Positions 8,990 to 17,970 of a stretch of DNA of 50,061 nucleotides are shown in pieces. A program made the translations under genes and the position numbers. Numbering within the stretch: the first letter of the stretch is position 1; each line of letters opens with the position of its first letter. The stretch covers positions 36,362-86,422 of the forward strand of contig JACPFM010000016.1 in NCBI GenBank assembly GCA_016182965.1, given 5' to 3'. Below the pieces are notes generated by a model. The model was not told the origin of the DNA. It saw nothing but the letters and a program-made list of their open reading frames with translations, and searched no databases. This stretch comes from Deltaproteobacteria bacterium (GTDB lineage: Bacteria; Myxococcota_A; Polyangia; Polyangiales; JADJMO01).

Positions 8990-10438
8990 ATGCCCGTCGA
9001 TCCCACGCCGGTCCTCCACGATCCCGCGATTCGCACCAGCGGCAGCCAGGGCGAAGACCGCGAGCTCGCCGAGCTGCTCGCCCTCGCCGACGAGACCGTG
9101 CGCCGCGTGCGCGCCGGAGGCGCCGACGTGGCCGAGGTCATCGCGCGGGCCGGCAGCGAGCTCTCCGCGCGCGTGCGCCTCGGCGAGCCCGAGCTGGTCG
9201 AGGAGGCCGGCCACCGCTCCATCGGCATGCGCCTGATGAAGCGCGAACCGGGCGGGCAGGCGTTCCGCGTCGCGCTCACCTCGACGAGCGATCTCACCGA
9301 CGAGGGCCTCGCGCGCTTCGTCGAAGACGCCCTCGAGCTCGTCGAGCTCTCGCAGGCCGATCCGTTCGCCGGCCCGCCCGATCCGTCGCTCCTCGTGCGC
9401 GGCCCGTGGATGGACCTCGAGCTCTACGATCCCGCCTGCGGCACCGTCGACGCCGCCGAGGCCGTCGCGCGCGCCACGCGCGCCGCGGAGGCCGCCCGCA
9501 AGTTCGATCCGCGCATCACCAACAGCGAGGGCGCGACCTTCGCCCGCACGCAGGGCGCCTCGGTGATGGTCACCAGCGGCGGGTTCCGCGGCGGCTACCG
9601 CGGCTCCTACGCGTCGCTCGTCGTCACGCCCGTCGCCGACGAGCCGGGCGGCGAGAAGAAGCGGCGCGGCTACCACTGGACGGCGCGCCGCAAGCTCGCC
9701 GCGCTCGACGACGAGGTGGCCGTCGGCGAAGAGGCCGCGCGCCGCACGCTCCGCAAGCTCGGCGCCCGCAAGGTGCCCACCGGCGAGGTGCCGGTGGTGT
9801 TCGATCCCGACGCCGGTCGCTCGATCCTCGGCCTGGTCGCCAGCTGCGTGAACGGCGGCGCGATCTACCGTCGCTCGAGCTACCTGCTCGATCGCGAGAA
9901 CACCCGCGTCGCCTCCGACCTGGTCGACGTCTACGACGATCCGCTCATCCCCGGCGCCCCCGGCTCCCGCCCGTTCGACGGCGAGGGCCTCGCCGCGCAG
10001 CGCCTGGCGATCATCGAGCAGGGCATGCTCCGCACGTACATCGTCGACAGCTACAGCGGTCGCAAGCTCGGTCGCCCGTCGACGCACAGCGCGGCGCGCG
10101 GCGGCACCGGCGGTGTCGGCCCCTCGACCAGCAACTTCATCCTCAAGCCCGGCAAGACGCCCGCGAAGGACGTGGTGAAGGCCACCAAGCGCGGCCTCTA
10201 CGTCACCGAGATGATGGGCTTCGGCTTCAACGCGGTCACCGGCGACTTCTCCCGCGGCGCCGGCGGCTTCTGGATCGAAGACGGCGAGCTCGCCTTCCCG
10301 GTGAGCGAGATCACCATCTCCCTCAACCTCGACGAGATCCTCAAGCGCATCGACATGGTCGGCGACGACATCGACATGCGCACCTCGGTGGTGGCGCCGA
10401 CGTTCCGCGTGTCGGCGATGACGGTGGCGGGGAGCTGA
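8990..10438 (+). CDS. PmbA/TldE-like protein
   Basis: This 482-residue protein belongs to the TldD/PmbA family, whose two subunits form a heterodimeric cytoplasmic protease. The C-terminal half carries the family landmarks: VPVVFDPDAGRSILGLVASCVNG, DDPLIPGAPGSRPFDGEG, TSNFILKPGKTP, KRGLYVTEMMGFGFNAVTGDFS and GELAFPVSEITISLNLDEIL. The N-terminal part is the less conserved domain. No HExxxH zinc motif is visible. That motif marks TldD, so this is the non-catalytic PmbA/TldE type. No tldD lies next to it. The start ATG at 8990 is the first in frame. Confidence 0.85.
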   Translation: MPVDPTPVLHDPAIRTSGSQGEDRELAELLALADETVRRVRAGGADVAEVIARAGSELSARVRLGEPELVEEAGHRSIGMRLMKREPGGQAFRVALTSTSDLTDEGLARFVEDALELVELSQADPFAGPPDPSLLVRGPWMDLELYDPACGTVDAAEAVARATRAAEAARKFDPRITNSEGATFARTQGASVMVTSGGFRGGYRGSYASLVVTPVADEPGGEKKRRGYHWTARRKLAALDDEVAVGEEAARRTLRKLGARKVPTGEVPVVFDPDAGRSILGLVASCVNGGAIYRRSSYLLDRENTRVASDLVDVYDDPLIPGAPGSRPFDGEGLAAQRLAIIEQGMLRTYIVDSYSGRKLGRPSTHSAARGGTGGVGPSTSNFILKPGKTPAKDVVKATKRGLYVTEMMGFGFNAVTGDFSRGAGGFWIEDGELAFPVSEITISLNLDEILKRIDMVGDDIDMRTSVVAPTFRVSAMTVAGS

Positions 10439-10447
10439 TCCACATGA

Positions 10448-10482
10448 AGGCCCCCGGCTGAAGGCCTTCAGGCCAAGGGCCT
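10448..10482. terminator. Candidate bidirectional terminator hairpin
   Basis: An inverted repeat lies in the 68-bp gap between two convergent genes. The outer arms are aggccc (10448-10453) and gggcct (10477-10482), around a perfect 14-bp palindrome ctgaaggccttcag (10458-10471). A short T-rich stretch follows on the plus strand. It also resembles a REP-type palindrome, so a repeat origin is possible. Confidence 0.55.
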
Positions 10483-10506
10483 ACATTTTGTGGGTCGGGG
10501 CTACAC

Positions 10507-13500
10507 TCACCCCAGCCGCGCCAGCGCCTCGTCGCAGTCGGCCACGATCGATTTCAGCGACAGCCGCTCCGCCAACGCACGGGCGCGGCCGAGCTCGTCG
10601 ATCGCCTCGGCGCGCTCGGCGCGGCCGAGGTGCAGGAGGCCGAGCCAGTAGCGCGCGTTGACCTCGTCCCAGAGGTAGCCGCGCTGGTGGTTCCACGCGG
10701 TCACCTCGGCGAGCTTGCGGAGCGCCTTCTCGTCGCCGGCGAGGCCGTCGAGGTAGGCGATGGGCGCGCGGTTGATCGCGGCGAGGCGATCGTGGCCGCC
10801 CTCTTCGGCGAGGGCGAGCGACTGTTGCAGCGCGGCGTAGGCGCCCGGCTTGTCGCCGAGGCGCATGCGGCAGTCGCCGAGGTTGTGGATGTTGATCGCC
10901 GTCTCGTAGAGCAGGCCGGCCTCGCGCGCGAGCTCGGCGGCCTTCTCGGAGCAGGCGGCGCCGTCGACCCAGTCGCGGACGAAGCAGGCGATGAGCGCGC
11001 GCGTCTTGGCGCGCTCGGCCGCGAGCACCGGGCCGTCGCCGATCGCGCGGGCGACCTTCTCGGCGCGCGCGAGGTACTCGAGCGCGCGGGCGCGGCCGCC
11101 GTCGGCGCCGACCGCGGCGAGCGCGCCGGCGAGGCCGACGTAGACGTCGTAGAGCTCCTTGGTGTCGCCGTGCGCGGCGATCATCGGCTCGAGGCGCTCG
11201 AGGATCGACGCGGCCTCGCCGAACTCGCCGCTGCGGCGCGCGTTCTCGGCGCGCGCCATCAGCACGCGCTGGAGGCTCCGCTCGTCGTGCGCCTCCTGGC
11301 TCAGCTGCTCGGCGCGATCGAACGCCTCCTTGCCGCGTTCGAAGAGGGAGATCGAGCCGAAGGCGCGGCCCGCCCGATCGCTCTGCTCGCGGAGGCGGGC
11401 GTCGCTCTCGCCCTCGAGGCGCGCGAGCGCGCGATCGATGGCGGTGGTCGCGTCGGCGGCGCCCTGCGCGCGACCGCCGCGCGAGGTGCCGAGCGAGGTG
11501 GCCAGGGCGCGCAGCCACTGCAGCACCTCGTCGCGCGGACGCTGGCGCAGATCGGCGAGCACGGCGGCGCGCGCGAGATCGCGCGCGGCGGCCTCGGGGT
11601 GCCCGAGCGAGAGCTGCGCCTCGCCCGACTTCGCGAAGAACGCAGCGGCGCGCTCGCGATCGCCGCCCTCGAAGAGGTGGTGCGCCACCCGATCGAACTG
11701 CGGCTGCGCGGTGGCGATGAGCGCGTGGGCGATGGCCAGGTGCAGCTCGCGCTTCACCTCGGCGGGCGCGGCGTCGAAGACCACCTCGCGCGCGACCGGC
11801 GACACGAACGAGATCGTGCGCTCGCCGCCGCGACGCACGAGCCCCGACGCCTCGAGCGGCGAGAGGAGGCGCTCGACGTTGGCGACGCCGGCGGTGTCCT
11901 CGGAGCTGCGCATCCCCTCCTCGACGCTCGCCGCGACGAGGTCGATCTCGGCGGGCTCGCCGAGCAGGGCGATGGCGGTGAGGATCTCGCGCTCGCGGAC
12001 CGACAGCCGGGCGAAGCGCGAGGCGACGAGGCCGCGCAGCGACTTCGGCAGATCGATCGCGTCGCTCGCGCGCTCGAGGGCGGCGCGCTCCTGCCCCGGA
12101 TCGCCGCTTTTGGTGACGGCCCCGGCGTCTTGCACGGCGCGCACGAGCTCCTCGACGTACAGCGGGTTGCCGGCGGCGCGCTCCTGCACGAACGTCTGGA
12201 GCTCGGGCGCGACCTCGCGCACGCCGAGGCGCGTGGCGAGCATCTTGCGTACCTCGTCGGCGCCGAGATCGCGGAGCACGATGAGGTGGTTGGCGACCGG
12301 CTTGCCGCCGTCGACGTCGGTCTGGAGGAACACGCCGCCGCCGTCGTCGCGGTCCTCGTCGGCGAGGCCGGCGAAGAGGAGGACCACCCGGCAGCCGGCG
12401 ACCGCCTTCGCGACCGACGCGAGCACCGCGAGCGAGGGCGCGTCCATCAGCTGCACGTCGTCCCACGCGAGCACGTGCATGCGGTCGTCGCACAAGCGCG
12501 AGATCATGTGGGCGAGCGCCGCGGCCGCGTGCTCTTGCGTGGAGCCGACGTCGCCGGTGCCCGCGTCGCCGCCGGCGCGCACGAGGTTGAGCACCGAGTC
12601 GAGGTGATCGTCGCCGAGGCCGAGCGCGCGGAGGCGCGGGCGCACGGCGGAGACCTTCGCCTCGGGATCGCCCTCCTCGATGCCGCACAGCACCCGGAGC
12701 ATCGCGGCGACGCCGGCGAGCGGGACGTCGCGCCCGTGGGGCGTGCAGCTCGCGAGGTACCACCCGACGTTGTAGGCGCCGCGCTGGAGGCGGCGGTGCG
12801 TCTCGTGGAGGAGGCGCGTCTTGCCGACGCCCATGGCGCCGCGGACGGTGACGAGCTTGCAGCGACGGCGCGTGGCGGACGCGAGGATCTCGCCGAGGAC
12901 GCGCAGCTCCTCGCGGCGCCCGACGAACTTCGCGTACAGCTCGCTCGCGGGCTTGCGGCCGCGGAGGAGCACGCCGCTCACCGACGCGAGGGTGCGCGCC
13001 GCGTCGGGGATGGGCTCGACCTCGAGCGTGGAGCGCACGTGGCGGAGCGCGGCGGTCGAGAGCGCGATGCGCCCCTCGCGCGCGTGCGAGAGCTCGCGGG
13101 CGCCGGCGACGAGGCTCGTGAGGCGATCGTCGCGGACCACGTCTCCGGCGGTGCCGACGACGATCTTCCCCGCGTGGATCCCGATGGCGGCGCTCGGCGC
13201 GATCTCGCGGAGGGCGCGCGAGATGACGAGCGCGGCGCGCACGGCGAGCTCGGTGTCGCGACCGTCGGGGATGTCGACGCCGAACACGCCGACCACGCGC
13301 CCCGCCTCGTGCTCGACGACGTGCGCGCCGTAGCGACGGAGCATCGTCTCGGCGAGATCGGTCGGGCCGGTCGCCATCACGTCGGAGACGCGCGGCGGCG
13401 GCGACGAGAGCGAATCGGCGCGCGCGATCTCGGCGACGATCGCGGTGACCTCGCGGTGCTCGGCGAGCGCGGCGGCGCGGGCGATCGCCTCGACCTGGCC

Positions 13501-14646
13501 GGGCTGGCCCGTGGTCGACGCGCGCGGCGTGGTGCTGTCGCCGCCCTCGGGGACCTCGACCGGCGTGTTGACCAGGCCCTCCTCGACGTCGACGTCGATC
13601 TCGAGATCGGCGGCGCGGATGGCGACCGACGGCGCGTCGCGCCCGGTGCGCAGCTCGTGCAGCAGCTCGCTGAGCGCGTGGGCGCCGAAGCGCTCGGCGG
13701 ACGTGTAGAGGTAGGCGAGCAGATCGTCGTGCAGGCGCGCGGCGTCGGGGTAGCGCGCGTCGGGGCTCAGGGTCATCGCGCGGCGGACGATCTGCGCGAG
13801 CTCGGTGGGGATGTCGGGACGCGCGAGCTCGAGCGGCGGCGCCTCGGCGGCGCGCACGCGACGGAGCGTCTCCTGCATGGTCGGCGCGGCGAACGGGTTG
13901 GAGCCGGCGAGCATCTCGTAGAGCACCACGCCGAGCGCCCAGATGTCGCAGCGCGCGTCGGTCGCGCCGCCGGTGGCCTGCTCGGGCGCGAGGTACGACC
14001 ACTTGCCGCGAATGGCGATCTTGCCGTCGTCGCGGGGGCTGTCTTCGGTGTCTTCGAGGCCCAGCGTGTCACGCGCCTTGGCGATGCCGAAGTCGGTGAC
14101 CTTGACCTCGCCCTCGTAGCTGAGGAGCACGTTCTGCGGGCTGACGTCGCGGTGGACGATGCCGAGCGGCCGCAGTTGCTCGTCGCGGCGCCGGTGCGCG
14201 TGATCGAGCCCCTTGGCGACCTCGGCGGCCACGTACGCGGCGACCGACGCGGGGAGCTGGCGGCCGCGCCGACGGATCCACGTCAGCAGCGTGGCCAGGT
14301 CGAGGCCGTGGACGTACTCCATGGCGATGAACAGCGAGTCGCCGACCCGACCGAGGTCGAAGACCTGCACGACGTTCGCGTGCGAGAGGCGCACCGCGAG
14401 CTTCGCCTCGCGCACGAACATCTCGACGAACTTCGGCTCACGCGCGAGCTTCGGGAGGATGCGCTTGATGACCAGGACCTTCTCGAAGCCCTCGACGCCG
14501 TAGGACTTGGCGCGGAAGACCTCGGCCATGCCGCCCTGGCCGATCTTCTCGAGCAGCGCGTATCGGCCGAACGCCTCGGGCTCGACCTTCATCGAGCCGG
14601 AGTCCCGGCCTTGACGCATCGGGTCGTCGCTCACCGAGGTGGACAC
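10507..14646 (-). CDS. Ser/Thr kinase - cyclase-like - AAA ATPase - TPR fusion
   Basis: A 1379-residue signalling protein. The kinase domain (about 27-315) is complete: GQGGMAEV glycine loop, Lys61, HRD (165-167), DFG (185-187) and the APE-equivalent APEQ. An Asp/Glu-rich linker follows. Residues about 398-545 resemble a class III nucleotide cyclase fold (FGVDIPDGRDTELAVRAALV, AAIGIHAGKIVVGTAGDVV). The metal-binding Asp at the first strand appears lost (VAEIARAD), so it is likely regulatory. An NTPase with P-loop GAMGVGKT (603-610) and a LLFAGL strand follows. TPR-like helices fill the last 450 residues. This layout is typical of myxobacterial kinases. No membrane segment was seen, so it is cytoplasmic. 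The ligand and substrate are unknown. Confidence 0.9.
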   Translation of the reverse strand: MSTSVSDDPMRQGRDSGSMKVEPEAFGRYALLEKIGQGGMAEVFRAKSYGVEGFEKVLVIKRILPKLAREPKFVEMFVREAKLAVRLSHANVVQVFDLGRVGDSLFIAMEYVHGLDLATLLTWIRRRGRQLPASVAAYVAAEVAKGLDHAHRRRDEQLRPLGIVHRDVSPQNVLLSYEGEVKVTDFGIAKARDTLGLEDTEDSPRDDGKIAIRGKWSYLAPEQATGGATDARCDIWALGVVLYEMLAGSNPFAAPTMQETLRRVRAAEAPPLELARPDIPTELAQIVRRAMTLSPDARYPDAARLHDDLLAYLYTSAERFGAHALSELLHELRTGRDAPSVAIRAADLEIDVDVEEGLVNTPVEVPEGGDSTTPRASTTGQPGQVEAIARAAALAEHREVTAIVAEIARADSLSSPPPRVSDVMATGPTDLAETMLRRYGAHVVEHEAGRVVGVFGVDIPDGRDTELAVRAALVISRALREIAPSAAIGIHAGKIVVGTAGDVVRDDRLTSLVAGARELSHAREGRIALSTAALRHVRSTLEVEPIPDAARTLASVSGVLLRGRKPASELYAKFVGRREELRVLGEILASATRRRCKLVTVRGAMGVGKTRLLHETHRRLQRGAYNVGWYLASCTPHGRDVPLAGVAAMLRVLCGIEEGDPEAKVSAVRPRLRALGLGDDHLDSVLNLVRAGGDAGTGDVGSTQEHAAAALAHMISRLCDDRMHVLAWDDVQLMDAPSLAVLASVAKAVAGCRVVLLFAGLADEDRDDGGGVFLQTDVDGGKPVANHLIVLRDLGADEVRKMLATRLGVREVAPELQTFVQERAAGNPLYVEELVRAVQDAGAVTKSGDPGQERAALERASDAIDLPKSLRGLVASRFARLSVREREILTAIALLGEPAEIDLVAASVEEGMRSSEDTAGVANVERLLSPLEASGLVRRGGERTISFVSPVAREVVFDAAPAEVKRELHLAIAHALIATAQPQFDRVAHHLFEGGDRERAAAFFAKSGEAQLSLGHPEAAARDLARAAVLADLRQRPRDEVLQWLRALATSLGTSRGGRAQGAADATTAIDRALARLEGESDARLREQSDRAGRAFGSISLFERGKEAFDRAEQLSQEAHDERSLQRVLMARAENARRSGEFGEAASILERLEPMIAAHGDTKELYDVYVGLAGALAAVGADGGRARALEYLARAEKVARAIGDGPVLAAERAKTRALIACFVRDWVDGAACSEKAAELAREAGLLYETAINIHNLGDCRMRLGDKPGAYAALQQSLALAEEGGHDRLAAINRAPIAYLDGLAGDEKALRKLAEVTAWNHQRGYLWDEVNARYWLGLLHLGRAERAEAIDELGRARALAERLSLKSIVADCDEALARLG

Positions 14647-14874
14647 GCCGCTGGAACCCCCACCGCTTTCACCGACCCGCAGCCTCGAACGGATCCCCCC
14701 CGTCCATCGGAGGAGCGTACCACGCCGTAAGGTCGCCGGTGGCGCCCCGCAAGGCGGACGAGCCGGTCGGGAACGCGATCTCCGATCATCCGAGCGAGCC
14801 CTACGGCCGCTGGCGATTCGGCGGAACCCTGGATCGCGTTGATGGTGCGCAAAGGCGCGACGTTTTCGGGGGCG

Positions 14875-15987
14875 TCACACCCCGCGGCGCGCGAGGAAGG
14901 CGTCGATGGCGGCGGCGGCGCGGGGGCCGGCGTGGCCGTCCCACAGATCGGGGATGCGCGGGGCGACGGTGCCGCGCGGAGCGACCGCGTCGATCGCGGC
15001 GACGATGCGCTCGGGGGAGGTGCCGACGAGGGTGTTCGTGCCCTCGGTGATCGTGATCGGGCGCTCGGTGTTCTCGCGGAGGGTGAGGCAGGGGACGCCG
15101 AGCACGGTCGTCTCCTCCTGGATGCCCCCGGAGTCGGTCAGGACCATGGCCGAGGCGTCCTGCAGCTGCAGGAACTCGAGGTAGCCGAGCGGCTCGGTGA
15201 GCTTCAGCCCTGGCGCCGCGGCGACGCGGGCGGCGAGCGGTCCCTCGCCCATGCGCGCGCGGGTGCGGGGGTGCACCGGGAAGACGACGGTCATGCGCCG
15301 GCCGAGGTGCTCGATGGCGTCGAGGAGGCGCGCGAAGACGGCCGGATCGTCGACGTTCGACGGGCGGTGCAGCGTCAGCAGGGCGTAGCCGTGCCTCTGG
15401 AGGCCGAGGCGCTCGAGGGCCGGGCCCTTGCGGGCGCGCTCGAGGTTGCTGAACACCGAGTCGACCATCAGGTTGCCGACGCGCACGACGCCCGCCGGAT
15501 CGACGCCCTCGCGCGCGAGGTTTTCGTCGGCGTCGGGCGAGGGCGTGAGGTACAGGTCGGTGAGCCGATCGGTCACGATGCGGTTGATCTCCTCGGGCAT
15601 CGATCGATCGAACGAGCGCAGCCCCGCCTCGACGTGTGCCACCGCGACGCCGGCCTTCGCGGCGACGATCGCGCACGCGATGGTCGAGTTCACGTCGCCC
15701 GCGACGACGACCATCGCCGGGCGGCGCTCGGCGACGACGCGCTCGAACGAGACCATGATCTTGGCAGTCTGCTCGGCGTGCGAGCCGGAGCCGACGCCGA
15801 GGTGGATGTCCGGCGCGCGCAGGCCGAGATCGCGGAAGATCGCGTCGTTGAGGTGCTCGTCGTAGTGCTGGCCGGTGTGCACGAGCAGGTGCTCGCGGCC
15901 CGCGTCCGACGCGAGCGCGCGCAGGAGCGGCGCCATCTTCATGAAGTTCGGACGCGCGCCGACGACGTGCAGGACCGTGCTGGGCAT
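14875..15987 (-). CDS. wecB: UDP-GlcNAc 2-epimerase (non-hydrolysing)
   Basis: This 370-residue enzyme interconverts UDP-GlcNAc and UDP-ManNAc, or a related UDP-sugar, for surface glycans. The family motifs run in order: VVGARPNFMKMAPLLRAL, LVHTGQHYDEHL, VVAGDVNST, HVEAGLRS with MPEEINRI, LLTLHRPSNVDD, PLGYLEFLQL and LTDSGGIQEET with RENTERP. I chose the ATG at 15987 because the protein then starts right before the first strand; another ATG at 16005 adds six residues. WbpI, which epimerises UDP-2,3-diacetamido-glucuronate, belongs to the same family and would suit the glycan locus downstream, so the exact substrate is open. Confidence 0.92.
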   Translation of the reverse strand: MPSTVLHVVGARPNFMKMAPLLRALASDAGREHLLVHTGQHYDEHLNDAIFRDLGLRAPDIHLGVGSGSHAEQTAKIMVSFERVVAERRPAMVVVAGDVNSTIACAIVAAKAGVAVAHVEAGLRSFDRSMPEEINRIVTDRLTDLYLTPSPDADENLAREGVDPAGVVRVGNLMVDSVFSNLERARKGPALERLGLQRHGYALLTLHRPSNVDDPAVFARLLDAIEHLGRRMTVVFPVHPRTRARMGEGPLAARVAAAPGLKLTEPLGYLEFLQLQDASAMVLTDSGGIQEETTVLGVPCLTLRENTERPITITEGTNTLVGTSPERIVAAIDAVAPRGTVAPRIPDLWDGHAGPRAAAAIDAFLARRGV

Positions 15988-16030
15988 GGGGCCGGCAGTG
16001 TGCAACCCGCCGGCGCGCTCGTCGAGAGAG

Positions 16031-16292
16031 TCGTCAGTCGTCAGTCGTCAGTCGTCAGTCGTCAGAGAGTGGGAAGCTTTCGTCGAGCTTGGTCGAAGGT
16101 CGAAGGTCGAACCAGGGCCAGAGCCCCTGGAACCCCGTGGGAATGGGCTCTCGATTCGACCTTCGACCTCGGATCATGCTGACGCTTCAGCAAGCGCTCG
16201 CGGCTCCTCGCTCGTGGTCACCGACGGCCTCCTCCGACGCCACGTTGTCGGAGTCTCGTCTCGGCTGACGACTGACGACTGAGGACTGACGA
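16031..16292. repeat. Nested inverted heptamer-repeat element
   Basis: Blocks are arranged A-B-C-C'-B'-A'. A is five copies of tcgtcag (16031-16065). B is three copies of ggtcgaa (16091-16111). C is agagccc (16120-16126) and C' is gggctct (16145-16151). B' is two copies of ttcgacc (16155-16168). A' is four copies of ctgacga, one with a change (16265-16292). Each primed block is the reverse complement of its partner. The left part fills the gap upstream of wecB and the right part lies inside the 3' end of the next gene. Confidence 0.85.
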
Positions 16293-16693
16293 CTCCCCTC
16301 GACCGCCTCGCGCACCTTCGCGAGCGGCGGGCGGCGGAGCTTGCAGAGGCGCAGCGTGCGGCGCGCGTCGGCGTCGGCGCGCAGGGCCTCGAGCTCGGCG
16401 ATCGCGCGGTGGAGCAGCCGCTCGCGTTCGCGCAGCACCTCGCCGTAGCTCGAGTAGTAGCCACGGAAGCCCTTCCACCAGGTGGCGAGCTCGCTCTCGG
16501 CGAGCGACTGCGCCTGCGCGATCCGATCGAGGGCCGCGCCGTCGAGGAGGGTGCCGTCGACGTCGACGGTGGCGCCGCGGCGCAGCGCCCAGGCGGCGAG
16601 CACGCGCAGCCGATCGGCGATCAAGTCGCTGGGACGCGGAGCGAACGGCTCGCTGCGGCGGTGACGGTTGGCGTCGCGATCACGAACGGGCAT
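16187..16693 (-). CDS. Small protein of unknown function with repeat-derived tail
   Basis: The 168-residue protein starts MPVRDRDANR and has no signal peptide. It has a highly charged N-terminus and a helical middle (DRLRVLAAWALRRG, then LATWWKGFRGYYSSYGEVLRERERLLHRAIAELEAL) that could form a coiled coil. The last 35-40 residues (SRQSSVVSRQ and on) are encoded by the heptamer block at 16265-16292 and the sequence beside it. The tail is therefore probably not ancestral, and the original stop may have been lost. I recognise no family. It is convergent with nothing and lies about 100 bp downstream of an ExbD-like lipoprotein gene on the same strand. Confidence 0.55.
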   Translation of the reverse strand: MPVRDRDANRHRRSEPFAPRPSDLIADRLRVLAAWALRRGATVDVDGTLLDGAALDRIAQAQSLAESELATWWKGFRGYYSSYGEVLRERERLLHRAIAELEALRADADARRTLRLCKLRRPPLAKVREAVEGSRQSSVVSRQPRRDSDNVASEEAVGDHERGAASAC

Positions 16694-16790
16694 CGAAGAC
16701 CTCCTGTGGAAAAGCGAGCGAAACGAGGCTCGCGGGAGGAGGGTCGACAGGAGGCGCGCGGCGGTTGCGTGGGCCCCGTTCCTTCACCCG

Positions 16791-17564
16791 TTACTTCACC
16801 AGCTCGGTCGGGGAATCGAGCGGTCCGATGGAGGGGACCTGCAGCAGCAGCTCGCGAAGGTGCGGCGGCGGGGTCGCCGTGGCGATCGCGCGGGCGAGGT
16901 CGAGCACGGGCCCCACGCGCGCCGTCGCCTGGGAGTAGAGGCGCGTCTGGCCCGTGGCGCAGCGATCGTCCATGCGGCGCAGCACGTCGAGCACGGGATT
17001 GGCCTGAAGGCGCCCGTCCTTCGGGACGACCAGCACGCCGAGCATGCCGGCCATCGCGTCGGCCAGGACGTCGACCCCGAGCTGCACGCGCTCGTCGGGG
17101 CCGACCCACGCGCGCGCCCAGCAGCTGCCGCGCGGCGTCGGACCGGGTGGCAGCACCGTGACCGTCTGCAGCGTGCGCGACGCGTCTTCGATGTGCAGCT
17201 CCCAGGACATCACGCGGTACCCGAGGGCCGCCTGCATCAAGCGCGTGAGCTGGCCGTAGGGGACGTCGCGCGCGACGCGCATGCGCAACGGCGCGTTCGG
17301 GCGCTCTGCGCTGGCGCGCTCGAGGGCAGGGCGCACCTCCGGGACCTCCTCCTGGAACTCGGCGCTGACCGGCAGCGGCGTGCTGTTGCCGAACGCGATC
17401 AGCGCGGTGCGGTGGAGGTCGAGCTCGAACGTGCGCGTGGCAGGCGGCAGGGGCGTCGCATCGGACGGCGGCGGCACGTCGACGGTGACCGGCTGCTCCT
17501 TGCGGCAGGTACAGCCCGACGCCGCGATCGCGAGCGCCATACAGAGAATCCCGGGTCGATGCAC
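16791..17564 (-). CDS. Lipoprotein with an ExbD/TolR-like domain
   Basis: This 257-residue protein is given a GTG start at 17564 (MHRPGILCMALAIAASGC). That start yields a basic residue, a hydrophobic stretch and a plausible lipobox ending in Cys18; the ATG at 17540 would leave too short a signal. After a Pro-rich linker, residues about 45-135 resemble the periplasmic domain of ExbD/TolR. FELDLHRTALIAFGNSTPLP is followed by NAPLRMRVARDVPYGQLTRLMQAA, close to the family's 'I.AD..VPYG.....M..A' segment. A second region of unknown type follows (about 140-257). If right, a domain normally anchored by a membrane helix is here lipid-anchored. No exbB is adjacent. The similarity is judged by eye only. 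Confidence 0.6.
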   Translation of the reverse strand: MHRPGILCMALAIAASGCTCRKEQPVTVDVPPPSDATPLPPATRTFELDLHRTALIAFGNSTPLPVSAEFQEEVPEVRPALERASAERPNAPLRMRVARDVPYGQLTRLMQAALGYRVMSWELHIEDASRTLQTVTVLPPGPTPRGSCWARAWVGPDERVQLGVDVLADAMAGMLGVLVVPKDGRLQANPVLDVLRRMDDRCATGQTRLYSQATARVGPVLDLARAIATATPPPHLRELLLQVPSIGPLDSPTELVK

Positions 17565-17649
17565 GCGCGCACTGTAGCGCGCCCTTGACGTGCGCGGGAC
17601 ATCGCGACTACCGAGGGCGCGTCGTTCGCGGGTCAAGCCGCGGGCGACC

Positions 17650-17846
17650 GTCGAGGCGGTCTTCTCGGCGCGGCGCTCTCCTTTCCGAGGGCTCCGCGCG
17701 GGGAGGAAAAGGGAAGCCGGTGAGAGTCCGGCGCGGCCCCCGCCACGGTGACCGGGGACGAACGCGGACGATGACCACTGGATCGCTCGATCCGGGAAGG
17801 GTCCGCGGGAGGACGATCCGGGAGCCCGGAGACCTGCCGTCTCGAC
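17650..17846 (+). promoter_or_regulatory. Cobalamin (B12) riboswitch aptamer
   Basis: The region between divergent genes (17565-17970) carries the hallmarks of a cobalamin aptamer. The core is gggaa (17711-17715), ccggtgagagtccgg (17717-17731) and cccccgccacggtga (17737-17751), followed by the 3' consensus gcccggagacctgcc (17824-17838). The ends pair as a P1 helix of 10 bp with one G-U: gtcgaggcgg (17650-17659) with ccgtctcgac (17837-17846). A hairpin just outside (17857-17878, loop ggggt) could form the kissing loop with gcccc in the core. The coding sequence starts 124 nt downstream, with ggagg at 17961-17965. The off-switch mechanism is not clear, and no U-tract terminator is seen. Confidence 0.88.
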
Positions 17847-17856
17847 GCGACGTGAC

Positions 17857-17878
17857 GAGCACGCGGGGTGCGTGGCTC
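17857..17878 (+). promoter_or_regulatory. Putative P13 hairpin of the cobalamin riboswitch
   Basis: Arms gagc-acgc and gcgt-g-gctc close a ggggt loop. The loop can pair with gcccc around 17736-17740 (four G-C pairs and one G-U), as expected for the L5-L13 kissing interaction that senses cobalamin. This pairing is inferred from the sequence and was not modelled. Confidence 0.5.
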
Positions 17879-17970
17879 GCGCTCGAATCGTCCCCCGACG
17901 TCGCGCGCGCGCCTGCCCCTTCGGATCGTCTTCGGAAGGCGGCGCGAGGGTGCGCCGCGCGGAGGTCTCG

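Noticed and set aside
10630..14730. Open frame of 1366 codons on the plus strand
   Set aside because: It is antisense to the kinase gene. Its product is an Arg/Glu/Ala/Leu/Asp-biased string with no domain, as expected from GC-rich codon bias on the other strand.
16031..16065. CRISPR array or coding repeat
   Set aside because: Seven-base units without spacers, with reverse-complement partners downstream; better explained as a foldback repeat element.
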